From Hysterangium stoloniferum (taxonomy: Eukaryota > Basidiomycota > Agaricomycetes > Hysterangiales > Hysterangiaceae), in contig WHVD01000010.1 of the NCBI GenBank assembly GCA_015178975.1, forward strand, positions 124,001-188,000: a stretch of DNA of 64,000 bases, written 5' to 3'. The notes beneath the pieces were generated by a model. The model was not told the DNA's origin. It did no database searches and saw only the letters and a list, made by a program, of their open reading frames with translations. The position numbers and the translations under genes were made by a program. Below are positions 1 through 11,366 of this stretch, in pieces; the stretch's first letter is position 1, and each line of letters opens with the position of its first letter.

Positions 1-986
1 TTGTGACAGCTATAGAATTGCCTTGGACTACTCACCAGGTCACCAAACCATTAACTTGGTGACAGACACTTGTTTAACAGATGCAAGTGGCATTCTCAGT
101 CAAGGTGAAGATCTTAGCACTGCCACAGTAGTGTCATTCTGGTTAGGGAAGTTCAACTCAGCTCAACAGAACTATCCTGTTCATGAACAGGAGTTGTTGG
201 CTATTGTGGAATCATTGAAACGATTTTGCTCACAACTGTTGGGGGTAAAATTTCGAATCTGTACTGACCATAAGGGGATAGAATATATACTTATGCAGAA
301 GAACTTGTCTCTGAGGCAGACATGTTGGCTGGATCTTCTAAATGAGTTCAACTTTGAGATTCACTATATCCCTGGAAAGTCAAATACTTTTGCCAATGCA
401 CTGTTGAGAATGTATAGTGATGAGCCCTTGGGTACTATTAGGGCTGAATTGGAGTATGTAGCTGACATTCCAGGGATGGAGGAGGACACATGCGGGGTGC
501 ACTACATTTCAGGGGTACCTGGCTTCAACAGTGTGTCGACACTGCTGTATACAGGGTCAGCAGTGTTAGCATTGGCGGAAGCACCAAGACAGTCATGTAG
601 GTTGGCCACTCAAACACATCCATTGTATGCAACACTTGCAGGGTTGGGAGCAAATAGGAAAAGAAGCACCAAAGTATCAGGACAGGGAACAGAAAACACA
701 CAAAAGGGTCATAGTACGTCATCTGGATTGCCTCTGGAGCATCCATCAGAAGGGGAGAGGGGCGAAACACCAAATAAGTCTGGTCATCAAGATTACCTTG
801 AATGGCAATCTTCACAATTGACAATGGAGGGTGGGTTACCTGAGTTGCCCTCAGATTTTCCACTAGTGGAAATTCTATCAGAGGGCCACCCAGGATTGGA
901 CATCCCAGAAGGCCTACAACGACAGTATGGATCAGACATTTTCTTCTCTAGGATATGGGCAATACCACTGGAGTATAAGGGCTTTA
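1..986 (+). pseudogene. Ty3/gypsy pol fragment: RNase H and linker
   Basis: Open frame from about 23 to 986. The first 130 residues match a gypsy RNase H domain: TDASG-like start, then NYPVHEQELLAIVESLKRF, then FRICTDHKGIEYI, then the PGKSN..A.ALLR end typical before the integrase. The 5' part (reverse transcriptase) lies outside the window. The following ~190 residues are a poorly conserved linker with an acidic, Ser/Pro-rich character. The frame is cut by a solo LTR at 987 and continues after it at 1713 as integrase, so both parts belong to one element. The integrase is in turn broken at 2210. Non-functional relic; family assignment is solid, clade is inferred. Confidence 0.85.
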
Positions 987-1712
987 TGTTAAGAACTGGA
1001 AACTGACTAATGTCGGTGGCCGACGGGGACCGATCGGAAGGACTTGGCTTCAGCTTATGTGCTGCGCCCTCGCAAATATCCGTAGGTTGTCCTTAAATTT
1101 CGGACAGGTGAAGACTATATCCTAAGAAGGACCTTTCGGTGAGATACCGATCGGAACCGAAGGACAGGTCAAGTGTCGGGCCAAGGGATTGGGCCAAGAA
1201 TGGGCGAGCGCACGCGAAGGCGGAAGGGGGTTCTTCTAGTATGAGACTGCTACAGACGTATGAGGGTATTCTGAGTCGATATTCTGATTACCTAGTAACT
1301 ACAATTACAGCGGGTTCATATACCAGTAACAGGCGTCTGGAAAATACTAATGGGGAGAAGGGCGGAACACGGTATTAACAATAAGCTTGACTAGGAACGG
1401 GAAGTTTATGATTAGTTTGGAGGCCGATGATAACTGAGAGTGGGATTACGATAAAAGGAAATGGTTCGAGGACTACAAATATAGATAGACATATGCGAAA
1501 CATAAGATTGAACGGATCAACATAATAAAAGGGGACGTATCAAAGTTTGACCAGACAATACGAGTTATTTGACGTGGGTGTAAATGGAGTTTGATCTTCG
1601 CGAAACATTCGTCAGCTTTGGGGCCGATGGTTTCCGAGAGGATGACTTGAAACGTTGACAAGTGGCGATAACCTCGGGGCCGATAGGGTTGCGACACGGT
1701 CGTAACACTTTA
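982..1712. mobile_element. Solo LTR (987-1707) with 5-bp target duplication CTTTA
   Basis: The 721-bp LTR starts TGTTAAGAACTGG and ends CGGTCGTAACA, giving TGTTA/TAACA inverted ends. It is flanked by CTTTA at 982-986 and 1708-1712. It sits inside the gypsy pol frame; taking out the LTR and one CTTTA joins the linker frame directly to the integrase frame, which confirms the borders. It carries the motif GGCTTCAGCTTATGTGCTG (1047-1065) found in several other LTRs here. No internal coding region remains, so it is a recombination-derived solo LTR. Several stretches have CGAT/CCGAT-rich composition unlike the AT-rich neighbours. Confidence 0.9.
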
Positions 1713-2210
1713 CATCACAGGATGGCTTTCTGTTTTTAAATCTGGATGGTGTCAAACTGCTTTGCATCCCTGATATTACCATTGGGAATCGACAGGTGCA
1801 GGAAATTGTTATCTCACACACCCATTCCACCTTGGCCCATCTAGGGGCAAGAAAAACTGCCACATATCTGCAAACCAATGTGTGGTGGCTATCATTAACC
1901 AAGGATGTCAAATCATTTTGCAAGTCATGCAGCATGTGTGCCACTTCGAAATCCGAAACCCAGAAACTGCAGGGACACCTTCACTCATTGGAAGTGCCAT
2001 CACAGCCTTGGGAGGCAATTGGGATTGATTTTGTAGGACCCTTGCCAGCATCCAAGAATTGCCTCAGAGAGTTCAATTACATCTGTGTTATTATTGACCA
2101 TTTAACTTGCATGGTCCATTTGGTCCTAGCATGTAGCAACATTACTGCTATTCAAATGGCTGAGGTGATATTTGAACATGTTTACAAGTTGCATGGGCTG
2201 CCAATGCCAG
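1713..2210 (+). pseudogene. Ty3/gypsy integrase fragment (zinc finger and start of core)
   Basis: Continues the 1-986 frame. An HHCC finger is visible (HTHSTLAHLGARKTATYL ... CKSCSMCATSK, about 1810-1940), then the core with the first catalytic aspartate in GIDFVGPLPAS and the segment FNYICVIIDHLTCMVHLV, up to KLHGLPMPV. The next conserved step (a second aspartate in an SDRD-like motif) is missing because a second LTR-like sequence begins at 2211. The distal catalytic residues are therefore absent and the protein cannot be functional. Confidence 0.85.
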
Positions 2211-2728
2211 TGTCATGTGTCTCATGTACCAGTTGTTGGACTCCACTGGACTCCGAACTCCACTCTATATACACCCGACACTCTGTATCTCACGGACCAG
2301 TCACTGGACCCCGACCGGACTCCCCGGAACCCCTCTAACAGAGCCCCATTCCCATTATGGTCTAATGACCTGTCATTATTCATTCTCCACTCCTGTTCCG
2401 TTCCATCCCTAATACTTAGTTTGGTATTTACTTGTTTCATTTTATGTTTAATAGTTCTGCCCCTCATTCATACCAGATTTGGTATTATTACATTTCAAAG
2501 TCTATACAAGTCTCCTATATTCATGTACCTAGAATCCAGTTTCAATCTTGAACAAGTTACACCCCTGATCCAGTCTCTGCTCCTCTTGTCTGTCTGCACA
2601 TTTGATTCCCGGAACTCCCACAGGAACTCCGGAATCTACATCTCCTTGTATGCATTCTGTCAGCTCAAAATATGGACACTTGAATTAGTGTACAAGGGTG
2701 CAGCCCATAAGCTGAAGCCAAGTCCATC
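2211..2728 (+). mobile_element. LTR fragment related to the LTR at 57187-57984
   Basis: Starts TGTCATG exactly where the integrase frame breaks. Internal stretches match the minus strand of 57187-57984: the block with CCCCTCTAACAGAGCCCCATT, the ATGACCTGTCA block, and the shared GGTGCAGCCCATAAGCTGAAG at 2699-2719. Relative to the complete copy it lacks the last ~50 bp, because a minus-strand gypsy RT begins right after it. No target duplication can be shown, so this junction is probably a rearrangement and not a clean insertion. Confidence 0.65.
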
Positions 2729-4640
2729 TTAGCCATACCACACACCTCCCTAGAAAACCTGCCAAAAGGGGCTTATTCATTGGCACCTTCCAGTTGGCTA
2801 CTGTGTCAACCTTATGTGGGTCCATCTTTATCCCTTTGTTGTTGATAACATATCCTAGCATTTTCAGTTCTGAGGCAAACAAGTGCATCTTATCCACCGT
2901 GAGCTATAGTTTCTCCCAACAAAGCACCTTGAAGACTGTGCAGAGGTGCTTTATGTGATTGCCAATGGAGTCTGAATACACCACAATGTCATCCAGATAT
3001 ACATCCATAAACACTCCAATGTAAGGCGCAAAGATATGATTCATGAGAGTCTGGTAGGTGGATGGTCCATTGCAGTCACCAGTTTGTAATGTCAAGCTTT
3101 CCATAGTACCATTGGGAGAAGTGAACAATGTCCTGTGAACATGCTCAGGTACCACTTAGATTTGCTTGTAGGCATCTTTGCCATCAATAAGGCTATGGTA
3201 TTTATGATGTACAATGTTCTGCAGGATGGGCTCAATATCTGGCAAAGGTGTGGCTAGTTTATATGTATTAGCATTCTGCTCACATTTGTTGACTACCATA
3301 TGTATTCATAAAGCTCCATCAGCTTTTGGTGGTTTAGGAATACTAAGCATGGGTTATGCATTTGTACCCATTGCCACCCTCCACCGACCATTTTGTAAGT
3401 AGGCATCTTTTTATCCTGCCACAGCTGATGCATACCTTCTGAACATTTGGAGGGTCTCCAAGAGTATACCTTCCCCTCAGCTATTAGTGGAATAGTATGA
3501 TTGACTGCCCACAATGGGGTAGTCTTGTGGATGCTGTATCAGGATCAAGGTCAGCTGCTTCAGCATGCAAGTCTGCCCTAAACCTCTCCAACTCATCATC
3601 GAAAATTTCTGCTGCCACAGATCATAGCATATCTACAGTATCCCCCTCGAGTGGGAGTGTTAGTTTTGACCTGATATTAACTCATGTAGGGTTCAACCCA
3701 AGCATAACTTGGTGTTGAAAAATAAATGGTATCCCTAATATCAGGTCATAGGAATCAAGGTTACCCACATTGAAAAGGCATGAACAACTTCTGCTCTGAT
3801 ATGTAAACTGAGCAGTCGCAGATTAATTAATCTTGGACCATGATCCATGAACAACCAACTGAAGGGTCAATGGTTTGACAAGTGGGTCTTTAGCTACCTG
3901 CAGCTGATCAACCAAGGTTGTTGACGTAAAATCTGCAAGTGACCTGCTTTCACTGGTCATCCATTGATGAAAGCCTCAATAACAACTGGTTTTGGCAACC
4001 AGTGAGTAAAGTCCTTGGGCTGCATTGAGGTACACTTGACTGTTTTGACCGCTCCCTTGTTCAATGATCCTTTTTTTTTTCAGCAATCTTCCCCACAGAT
4101 GAATCCTCCCTGGTTGCTTGCTGAGCTAGTATCTGGGGAACACTCCACTCATCATGTTGTAGATGATCTGGAGTCACCATGTACCTAACAGCCAACTCCC
4201 AGTTGTGAATGTCATATAATCCAGTAGTACAATGGACTTGGAATCACTGTCTTTCCACACCGTAGATATCTCAACAGGTACTTGTTGTATAATATACATG
4301 AAAGTGAAGCTCCAACAGCTGGCACATAGCATCTCAACAGTATCTTCTAAAGGGAGGCATATCGTTGGAGAACCAAGGTATGTGTTCCTCATATACAGCC
4401 TGTATTTTATCTTTGAAGTCCTCATTAAGCCTGATGACAGACCAAGGCATAAACAGTGGGGGATCAGTATTCGCTTCATCCCATATCCAGAGTCCAGCCT
4501 CTTCTGTGTATACCCTAAAGTGCATAGGGGATGCCTTCCTGCAATGCTTCTTCTGGGAGGAAATAATCCTTCAATGCTCCCAGAAGCTGTTGTCCCAATG
4601 TTTTACACTTTTTGATTGTTTGGTGAATAACTTGAGAGCA
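2729..4640 (-). pseudogene. Ty3/gypsy gag-protease-RT fragment
   Basis: Minus-strand coding remnant read from high to low coordinates. Around 4330-4620 there is a gag-like stretch (AGLWIWDEANTDPPLFMPW). At about 3690-3790 lies a protease C-terminus (NVGNLDSYDLILGIPFIFQ). At about 3290-3510 is the connection region (KVYSWRPSKC). The RT palm holds YLDDIVVYSDS near 3000, then KMLGYVINNKGI..P.KV (about 2800-2870), ending FLG..WLR at about 2730. Many stops and frameshifts. The order is normal for chromoviruses. The element is cut at 2729, next to an LTR fragment, and meets a plus-strand RNase H/integrase piece of similar type head-to-head, suggesting an inversion. Confidence 0.75.
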
Positions 4641-4730
4641 TCAACAGATATAAACAAAATGTTGGTGTATCAAACATAGTGTTTGATCATGGTTATACAA
4701 CAAAAAAAGAATTATGTAATTCCCATCAAT

Positions 4731-5394
4731 GGAAGTTGTCTGTAATCATCTGTAATCATTATAATATCAGATGTTTACTGGTAAAATTTATATTTCTACA
4801 AAACTCCATCTTTAAATAGTGATGTATCCTCTGAGACTATTATATTGTTAACCACCAACCATAAGAAACAATTCTCCATATTACATCCTAAACAATTCAG
4901 AGTCAATTAATAGAACCTATTGTGTATGGTTTTCCAAGTTATGTAAATACTTGCTAATACTTTTGTTGTTAATTTGTTTTTTAAAAGCTAAACTGTAATT
5001 ATTTCCTAGTAAAATATGTGATATATAATTGGAAATTTTTTGTCCTGTGGCTTTCTTAGTTTGGTGAAATCACCTATATATTCTGGGTATGTTGAATGAA
5101 GTAGAAATCTGTTCAGATTGACAGATCCATTCCGAAGTAATACATATGTACATATGCATGGAATGGACTATCTAAAGGTATCAAATTTTTAAAAGTATTA
5201 GAGTTTCAAACTACTAATTTTTTTTATTGTCTACTTGTATCTGGAAAGATTCTTTAGTTTGTAATGTATGAGAGAGTTTAAAACTTTCAAAAAGTTTTAA
5301 AAACCAAATTATGTTTGAATCACATCCCAGATGTTTAAATGACCTTTAGAGTATATTAGAATTTGGTATACTTAATAGTTTTCAGATATCCTCC
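4731..5394 (+). mobile_element. AT-rich MITE, family A, copy 1
   Basis: About 664 bp, very AT-rich, non-coding. One end reads GGAAGTTGTC..TAATCATTATAATATCAG, the other ends CAGATATCCTCC, the reverse complement of GGAGGATATCTG. It aligns along its whole length with the reverse complement of 7537-8227 and with 26382-27011, and in part with 25590-26035 and 63580-64000. Its right end abuts a truncated Tc1/mariner transposase exactly after the DNDPKH motif. No clear target duplication for this copy (flanks AAT and TAT), so one edge may be rearranged. Confidence 0.8.
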
Positions 5395-6118
5395 TATGTT
5401 TGGGATCATTATCCTGTTGAAAAATCACCTCCTCTCCAGAAATTCTACTCTCCTCCAAGCTAGGCAGCATGTGGTCCTCCAAAATAGACACATACTGTCA
5501 GCATTCATCTTCCCCTCAACCTCTGCAAGATGTCCCACTCCATTCCACCCCATACATCCCCATACTATGATGTTTCCTCCACCAAATATGACTGTTCCCT
5601 GCACCTCTCTCTAAATCAAACCCTCCCCCTTCTCTTTCCAGACCCACTCACTGTCTCCCATCTGATCCAAATCTTGGTCTCATCTGACCAAGTGACCCTC
5701 TTCCAGTCCTCCACAGTCCATTCCCTATGCTTCTGGGCAAATGCCAATCTTGCCTTTCTATGCTTTACACTAAGCAAGGGCTTTTTCTTCTTCACCACAG
5801 CCTTGAATGAGCTTTTCCTAAGGATTCTTCTGACTGTTCTGAGGAAACGGGAGTAGAGACGATAGTGTCGATGTGTTTGGCAGCCTAAACAGCATTAGCA
5901 GCCTTGTCAGTGGGAATTTGTGTAAAGATAACTCTCTCATCTATGACAGAAAGCTTGGAAGGACAGCTAGCAGAAGGGATCTGGTGATTGGGAAGGAGGT
6001 TTGGAAGTGTCCTAGAGATAGTAGACTTGCCAATACCAAGTTTGGAGGCAATATGATGAGTGGAGATGCCATTGGAGGCCAGAGAAAGAATATTTTTTCT
6101 CTAATCGGAAAATTCTAG
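5395..6118 (-). pseudogene. Tc1/mariner transposase relic
   Basis: Reads from 6118 down. An N-terminal helix-turn-helix is visible (ISTHHIASKLGIGKSTISR, about 6010-6070). Next comes KKKKPLLSVKHRKARLAFA..REWTVEDWKRVTWSDETK (about 5660-5800), which holds the first catalytic D. Then FGGGNIIVWGCMGWNGVGHLAEVEGKMNAD (5500-5600) and QQDNDPKH (about 5400-5425) with the second D. Several frameshifts separate these blocks. The last third, including the third acidic residue, is missing because MITE copy 1 begins at 5394. Cut-and-paste transposase, dead. Confidence 0.85.
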
Positions 6119-6304
6119 TAGTCTAAGACACCAATTGTTAGGTGGGCCTGGTGGCCCCAATGCCAAGTCCACCCTAACCCAAGTCCACTACTGTTACAAT
6201 ATAGGGTCTGAAGGGAAGCCTGGTAAATGTTAAGGCAGAAATGTTTCTGGGTGAACAGGGATGTTGGTTATGGAAGTTATCTACTAATTTCTTAGAGCCT
6301 TTGA

Positions 6305-6760
6305 GATTATCAGTAGGTTCCTATGTATGTACTTTCTTCTTGAGGATATCCCTTCCATTTCACCAAGTAATGTAGTTTTCCCCTTATCGACCTCCTGTCT
6401 GTAATATATTCAGCCTTCCATTCAGGATTTTCTCCTTTAATGGCTGGAGGGGGCCTAACTGGTGCCTGTCTCCCCTCAATGGTATTTTCAAGGAAGGGTC
6501 TAAGTTTGGCTACATTGAAGACTGGGTGGACTTTCATAGAGGGAGGTAATGTCAATTTATAAGTATTAGGACCAACAACCTTAGTGATTTCAAAGGGTCC
6601 ATATCTTTGTCCTCCAACTTTCTGGATGGCCTATCTGTTTGAATCTCCCTGCCTTCTGGCCATACTTTGTCTCCTACCCTGTAAGTTTCTGCCTCTCTTC
6701 TAGATTGGTCATGGTACCTGGCCATATCATCAGCAGCTCTGTAGAGTGCAGGTTGTCACA
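6305..6760 (-). pseudogene. Ty3/gypsy integrase C-terminus and chromodomain
   Basis: Minus-strand fragment. Frame pieces give YRVGDKVWPEG, then RYGPFEITKVVGPNTYKL with LPPSMKVHPVFNVAKLRPF, the standard post-integrase GPF/Y module. This is followed by a chromodomain core, AEYITDRRSIRGKLHYLVKWKGY, near 6330-6420. Stops lie on both sides. Probably the 3' end of the same or a related chromovirus as 2729-4640, but displaced to the other side of the Tc1 relic. Confidence 0.8.
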
Positions 6761-6854
6761 TGTGATGAGTCAACATTCTACAAGGATGACCACAGTAAAA
6801 CAAAATGAGTGCATAAGAAAGAGTGACAGAAAAAGGGAGAGGGGCAGTCCATCA

Positions 6855-8480
6855 TGATATCTGAGTTTTTAACAATTGAATTGGGGTGGCTGACAGATGG
6901 TGACAAGTATGTGCAGTGAGAATATTCTGTCAAAGAGATTTTAATTTCATCATTAGAGAGGCTTGGGTGATATTTAAGGCAGGAAAGAATCAGGATGGGT
7001 GGTTTTCTGGAGGATCTCTTACAACAAGTCAACATGGTGATAGACATATTTGAAGGGAAGACCAATGGGTATGCAACTGCATTATTTCTGTTTGAAAATG
7101 CACCCAGTCACTGGAAACATGCTTCAGATGCTTTGTCTGCTCAAAAAATGCCAAAGAATCCACACCCAACTTCACACCCAACTTGGACACATTACAAGGA
7201 AGGCCCAAAAATGCATACCACAAGGTTTGGACAATACCAAAGGATCCAGGATTTGTACTTTGACCACAATCACCCAACAATGCCAGGATGATTCAAAGGA
7301 ATGCAGGTTATCATATGGGAATGCAGGTTGTGGCCAGAAAAGGCAATGAACACCCAATGGGACAGGTTCAAATGTATTGCTGTGAAAACAGACTGTTGTT
7401 GCCATTGACTTATATTCACACAGCCTGATTTTGTGGCTCAGAAATCCCATGTAGAGGAGTTAATCACCTCACACAGTCACATCCACAATTCTACCTGAAG
7501 TACCATTGCAAGCTCAATTTCATTGAGCAGTACTAGGGAGGATATTTGAAAACTATTAAGTATACCAAATTCTAATATGTATACTCTAAAGGTCATTTAA
7601 ACTCTGGGATGTGATTCAAACATAATTTGGTTTTTAAAACTTTTTGAAAGTTTTAAACTCTCTTGTACATTACAAACTAAAGAATCTTTCCAGACACAAG
7701 TAGACAATAAAAAAAATTAGTAGTTTGAAACACTAATACTTTTAAAAAAATAGATACCTTTAGATAGTCTATTCCATGCATATGTATATCATTGGCACCT
7801 CTAAATACATATGTATTACTTTGGAATGGATCTGTCAATCTGAACAGATTTCTACTTGATTCAACATAACCAGAATATATAGGTGGTTTCACTTAATCAA
7901 GAAAGCCATAGGATGAAAAATCTCCAGAAAAATCTCCAATGATATTTCACATATTTTACTAGGAAATAAATACAGTTTAGCTTTTAAAAAACAAATTAAC
8001 AACAAAAGTATTAGCAAGTATTTAAATAACTTGGAAAACCATATACAATAGGTTCTATTAATTGACTCTGAATTGTTTAGGATGTAATATAGAGAATTGT
8101 TTCTTATGGTTGGTGGTTAACAATATAATAGTCTCAGAGGATAAAACACTATTTAAAGATGGAGTTTTTTAGAAATATAAATTTTACCAGTAAATATCTG
8201 ATATTATAATGATTATGGACAACCTCCTAGGGGGCTGCAAAGCTTGCTATTGGAACACTCCCAAAACCACAAATATCAATGAGATGGAGACCAATATAAA
8301 GGTCTGTCTTGATGATGTCCCACTACTTCGGATTCAAAGGTGTGTTATATTGTCTTTTCATTTTAACTTCACTAATTTTTATTTTATCTCAAGATATGCA
8401 AATAGATTGGCTCACTTTCTCAATGCCTGTACACAGGGTGTGACTGGACCAATTACTGTTTGGGAAAACTGAAAGTACCA
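6855..8480 (+). pseudogene. DDE transposase relic (Tc1/IS630-like, basidiomycete type), split by a MITE
   Basis: Frame pieces before the MITE include MISEFLT, then VIDIFEGKTNGYATALFLFENAPSHWKHASDAL (7030-7130, second aspartate region, FxFDNxxxH-like), FKGMQVII..LWP, CIAVKTDCC, FVAQKSHVEELITS, and YHCKLNFIEQY (about 7500-7535). After the MITE the gene resumes with GAAK/GCK, then VPLLRIQR, then YANRLAHFLNACTQGVTG (8390-8445). The E of FIE is the probable third catalytic residue. A GT...AG gap at about 8341-8393 looks like an intron. Stops and shifts make it non-functional. Assignment to the DDE family is by remembered motif pattern (FIE.FWGAAK); the exact superfamily is inferred. Confidence 0.65.
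7534..8230 (-). mobile_element. AT-rich MITE, family A, copy 2 (7537-8227), TAG target duplication
   Basis: Starts GGAGGATATTTGAAAAC and ends GGACAACCTCC. It is the reverse complement of copy 1 over its whole length. TAG flanks both sides (7534-7536 and 8228-8230). Rejoining the flanks with one TAG restores the transposase reading FIEQY-x-GAAK, so this is an independently verified insertion with a 3-bp duplication, as is usual for PIF/Harbinger-related MITEs. Confidence 0.88.
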
Positions 8481-8499
8481 GGACACTAAGCCCAGACAA

Positions 8500-9461
8500 T
8501 GAATTTCCTTTTTAGTCTAGCATTGGAAATTAAGTTGGCAGCAATGATGGACTTTGAATTTACATAATACCAAATATAGTATGATGCACTGTACCTCACC
8601 AATGACAGTGATGAATTTAAATTTTCCACCATTTGAGGTAGTTCAACCATGATGGATGCTTTAAATGCTGTTAAGTGCCATGTTGGGAACTTATTCCGGA
8701 ACTATTGGGAAGTCACCGGGAAGTTGGGAACTATCCGATAGGGTCAGGACGTTGGCTTCAGCTTATGTGCTGCACCTCTACGCAAACACTCAAAGTCCTT
8801 AATTTCAAAGGTGAGATTTACGATGGAAGATATGGATATTCAGAGTTCCGAAGGGTTCCGAATATCGAGTGTACAGAAAGACGGAAGAGGGAATAAGAAA
8901 CTAAGTCGATATCAGATCTAAGGTAAAGTACAAATTCATGGAAACTAATATAAGTCTTCTTGTTATTGTACTACAAACTGAGAGCATAATAGGACAGAAA
9001 TGGAAGTATTCTTAAAATGGGAATACAATAAGACATATCAGGGAGACAATATTCTGAAATGGGAATATAATAGACAAATGAGTGAGTACTTGTCAACGGA
9101 CAAATTACCAAATGCAGAACAAGGGAAGAATGTGGAAGATATGGTAACTATGATGTTCCATAGTCAGAGATCAGAAGTCGGATATTGGAACATCCAGGAA
9201 TGGGTCGTAACAAATGCCCAGAAAAGTGCACAGGTCTTTTTTGAGCTTGATCAGGTGGCACCATAACTTGGAGAGCTGACTGAGTATCTCAAGCATGCTC
9301 ACATGACCAAATTTGACTTGCCTTGTGCAGCTGAATTTGTCAAACATCCTGGGACACTCATGACTGAGCTCAAAAGGATGATGAATGATGTTGAGGATGT
9401 CACATCATCAATAGATCCCCGAAAAGCCGAGTCTCACCCCATACCTAGTGCCGAGTTATAG
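8500..9461 (+). pseudogene. Unclassified coding remnant split by a solo LTR
   Basis: Reading across the LTR at 8669-9212 with one copy of its AATGC duplication gives a coherent frame: MDALNAQKSAQVFFELDQVAP, one stop, then LGELTEYLKHAHMTKFDLP and VKHPGTLMTELKRMMNDVEDV, ending at a stop near 9461. Upstream, 8520-8640 encodes short fragments (LALEIKLAAMMDFEF, DALYLTNDSDEF) with stops. I do not recognise the family. Because it lies among transposons it is probably gag-like or transposase-associated, but that is only inference. Confidence 0.35.
8664..9217 (-). mobile_element. Solo LTR (8669-9212) of the 58-63 kb gypsy family, TSD AATGC
   Basis: 544 bp, TGTTAAGTGC...GGGTCGTAACA, flanked by AATGC at 8664-8668 and 9213-9217. 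It matches the reverse complement of the LTR at 56724-58071 once the nested LTR there is removed (545 bp), so it belongs to the same chromovirus family and lies in the opposite orientation. Contains GGCTTCAGCTTATGTGCTGC (8755-8774). Confidence 0.92.
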
Positions 9462-9734
9462 GTCAATTGTTAACATTCATGTATGTCCTTCCAGATCTGA
9501 TGGCATCAAGTGTGAAATCAAATGAGGTCGACTTCACTCCGCTGTAAGGCCCCCAGCCACTTCATATTTGTCAAAGACGCAATAAACAATGTGAGCCATG
9601 GTGTTAAATAATATGTCTGGCCACTGTTGCTGTAATTCTATATAGTCACCTTATAAATACTTTACAATCTTATTAAAAAAAAATTAGAATGATAATAAAA
9701 AATGAGAATAGGAGGGTAAGCTGCATGGCAAGAC

Positions 9735-11060
9735 ATTATGCACATGGCCGTGACAGTCTGCAATATGAGCCTTGAATGCCTTGGGAGGGAACTAAGCAGC
9801 ACACTCATCACAAAATTCAAGTATATTGGGGCTTCTGTCTTGATCGGTGTCCAAGCTGCTAGTAGGAGATAAATGATGACAACTTGACCTGTCGACAGTG
9901 GCAGCTGAGCAATGACTATGACTTGGGCAAACGACTATTCCACTGATGGACTACTGCTTGATTGGCTCAAATGAAAATGAGTGGGGGTAGAAAAAAGGGA
10001 TGAGCATGGTGCATTTACTTCATGCTGCTGAGTGAGGGCATGGGATCCAGTCACACGTTGAAGTCGGGATCGTAAGGCTGCTTGAATACCAGGCAGTACC
10101 AATGCTATTGCTGGTGAGATTTGAAGGTAGCTATTAATTATACAAGTGTACTCACCAGCTACCACAGGATGACTCACTGCATATTCAAGAGAAGATTGCT
10201 TGCGAGTTGTTATAAGTACCCTCCTATGAGGAGGAGTGTGAGGTGGAATATGGCGATATGGAGTAGAAGACCCCAGTGAGACAGCTGTAAGGATATTAGA
10301 TCATCTTAATTGTTACATACACATTTGCAATACACTGCCATCTTTATCCTGTGTGGGATAATCTGCCACAAGGTTGGCACTCATGTACTTCTCGTCAATA
10401 ATGACTAGGCATGGTTTAGCAAATGATGCGCAATATGTATATAAGCACTATCTGACTTACCATTTAAGCTGCAATCAGAGCAGCATGCACAGGTTCGTCC
10501 AGTGATGGTCTTCCCCTCTACAAATAGCAATATAGGTGACAAAAATGCGCAAAAACACTCGAATTTGATGTGTTGCATGTTTAGATAGGCAGGGATACCC
10601 TCTGGATAAATAACACGGCCTTGTGACATTGGACTAGATAAGCAGGTTAGAAAAAGATAAACAAAAAGTAAAGCATAAGTACTCACTAAGGAAACTCTCC
10701 AACAATATAGCACAGGACTCCATGATCTACCCAACCCTCGAGCTCATTCAAGTGCAGACTGCCTCAATTTATAGTCTGCAATCCTGAGTGAATACCCAAT
10801 CCTACCCACCAGCCCCAAACACTGATATTGCACCAAAGATGCATGCCATCGGGAATGTTGGGATCTGGAATAAATGGTCTCTTCAGGCGAAGTTGGTATG
10901 GAAGGGGATTGTGCACCAGAGATGAGAGTCTGCATAGATGGTATTTGAAATGGCCTGCAGGAAGTCCGTATGCATTCTCAGGGATCTTGAGCCCGCCTGA
11001 ATGGGACAGCATGCAGCAGGATGCCAGAAGATTGGTGGTGGGATGCGAGTCCATGAGATA
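9735..11060 (-). CDS. Possible spliced gene of unknown function
   Basis: Exon-like blocks on the minus strand are bounded by good fungal splice sites. One block (about 10630-10468) encodes PMSQGRVIYPEGIPAYLNMQHIKFECFCAF and CACCSDCSLNG and ends in GTAAGT. The next (about 10287-10160) encodes TPYRHIPPHTPPHRRVLITTRKQSSLEYAVSHPVVAG and ends in GTGAGT. A last part near 9770-9830 encodes a cysteine/histidine cluster (EFCDECA...FKAHIADCHGH), possibly a C2HC finger, but with an in-frame stop. An upstream block at 10764-11045 is open. I do not recognise the family, and the internal stops suggest a decaying gene or transposon-borne gene. Confidence 0.3.
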
Positions 11061-11366
11061 GCAATGTGAAAAATGAACTCAAAGGCTTTGAAGAGTATCA
11101 AGGGTAAACTGAGACAAGACGAGATGAAGGGAAAGGGCAGAGTGGGAAGTGACACATATGATAACAGTGGGTAATGACAACAGGGGAACACAAAGTGGCT
11201 TTTCTGTCATGTCACATACCTTCCTCAGAGATCCTTGCCAAATAAATTCATCCAAACTAAGTTTCCATGCTTAAAAATATTTCATGCAACCGGAAAAAGA
11301 TATATATCTGGTTCACTGGGAATTCTTGTTAGGAAGGAGACCATGATATTATGGGATAAAAAATAT

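Noticed and set aside
10883-11191. Minus-strand 102-codon frame near 11.0 kb as a hydrophobic protein
   Set aside because: Overlaps another open frame on the same strand and has no recognisable domain; only mentioned as part of the uncertain spliced gene.
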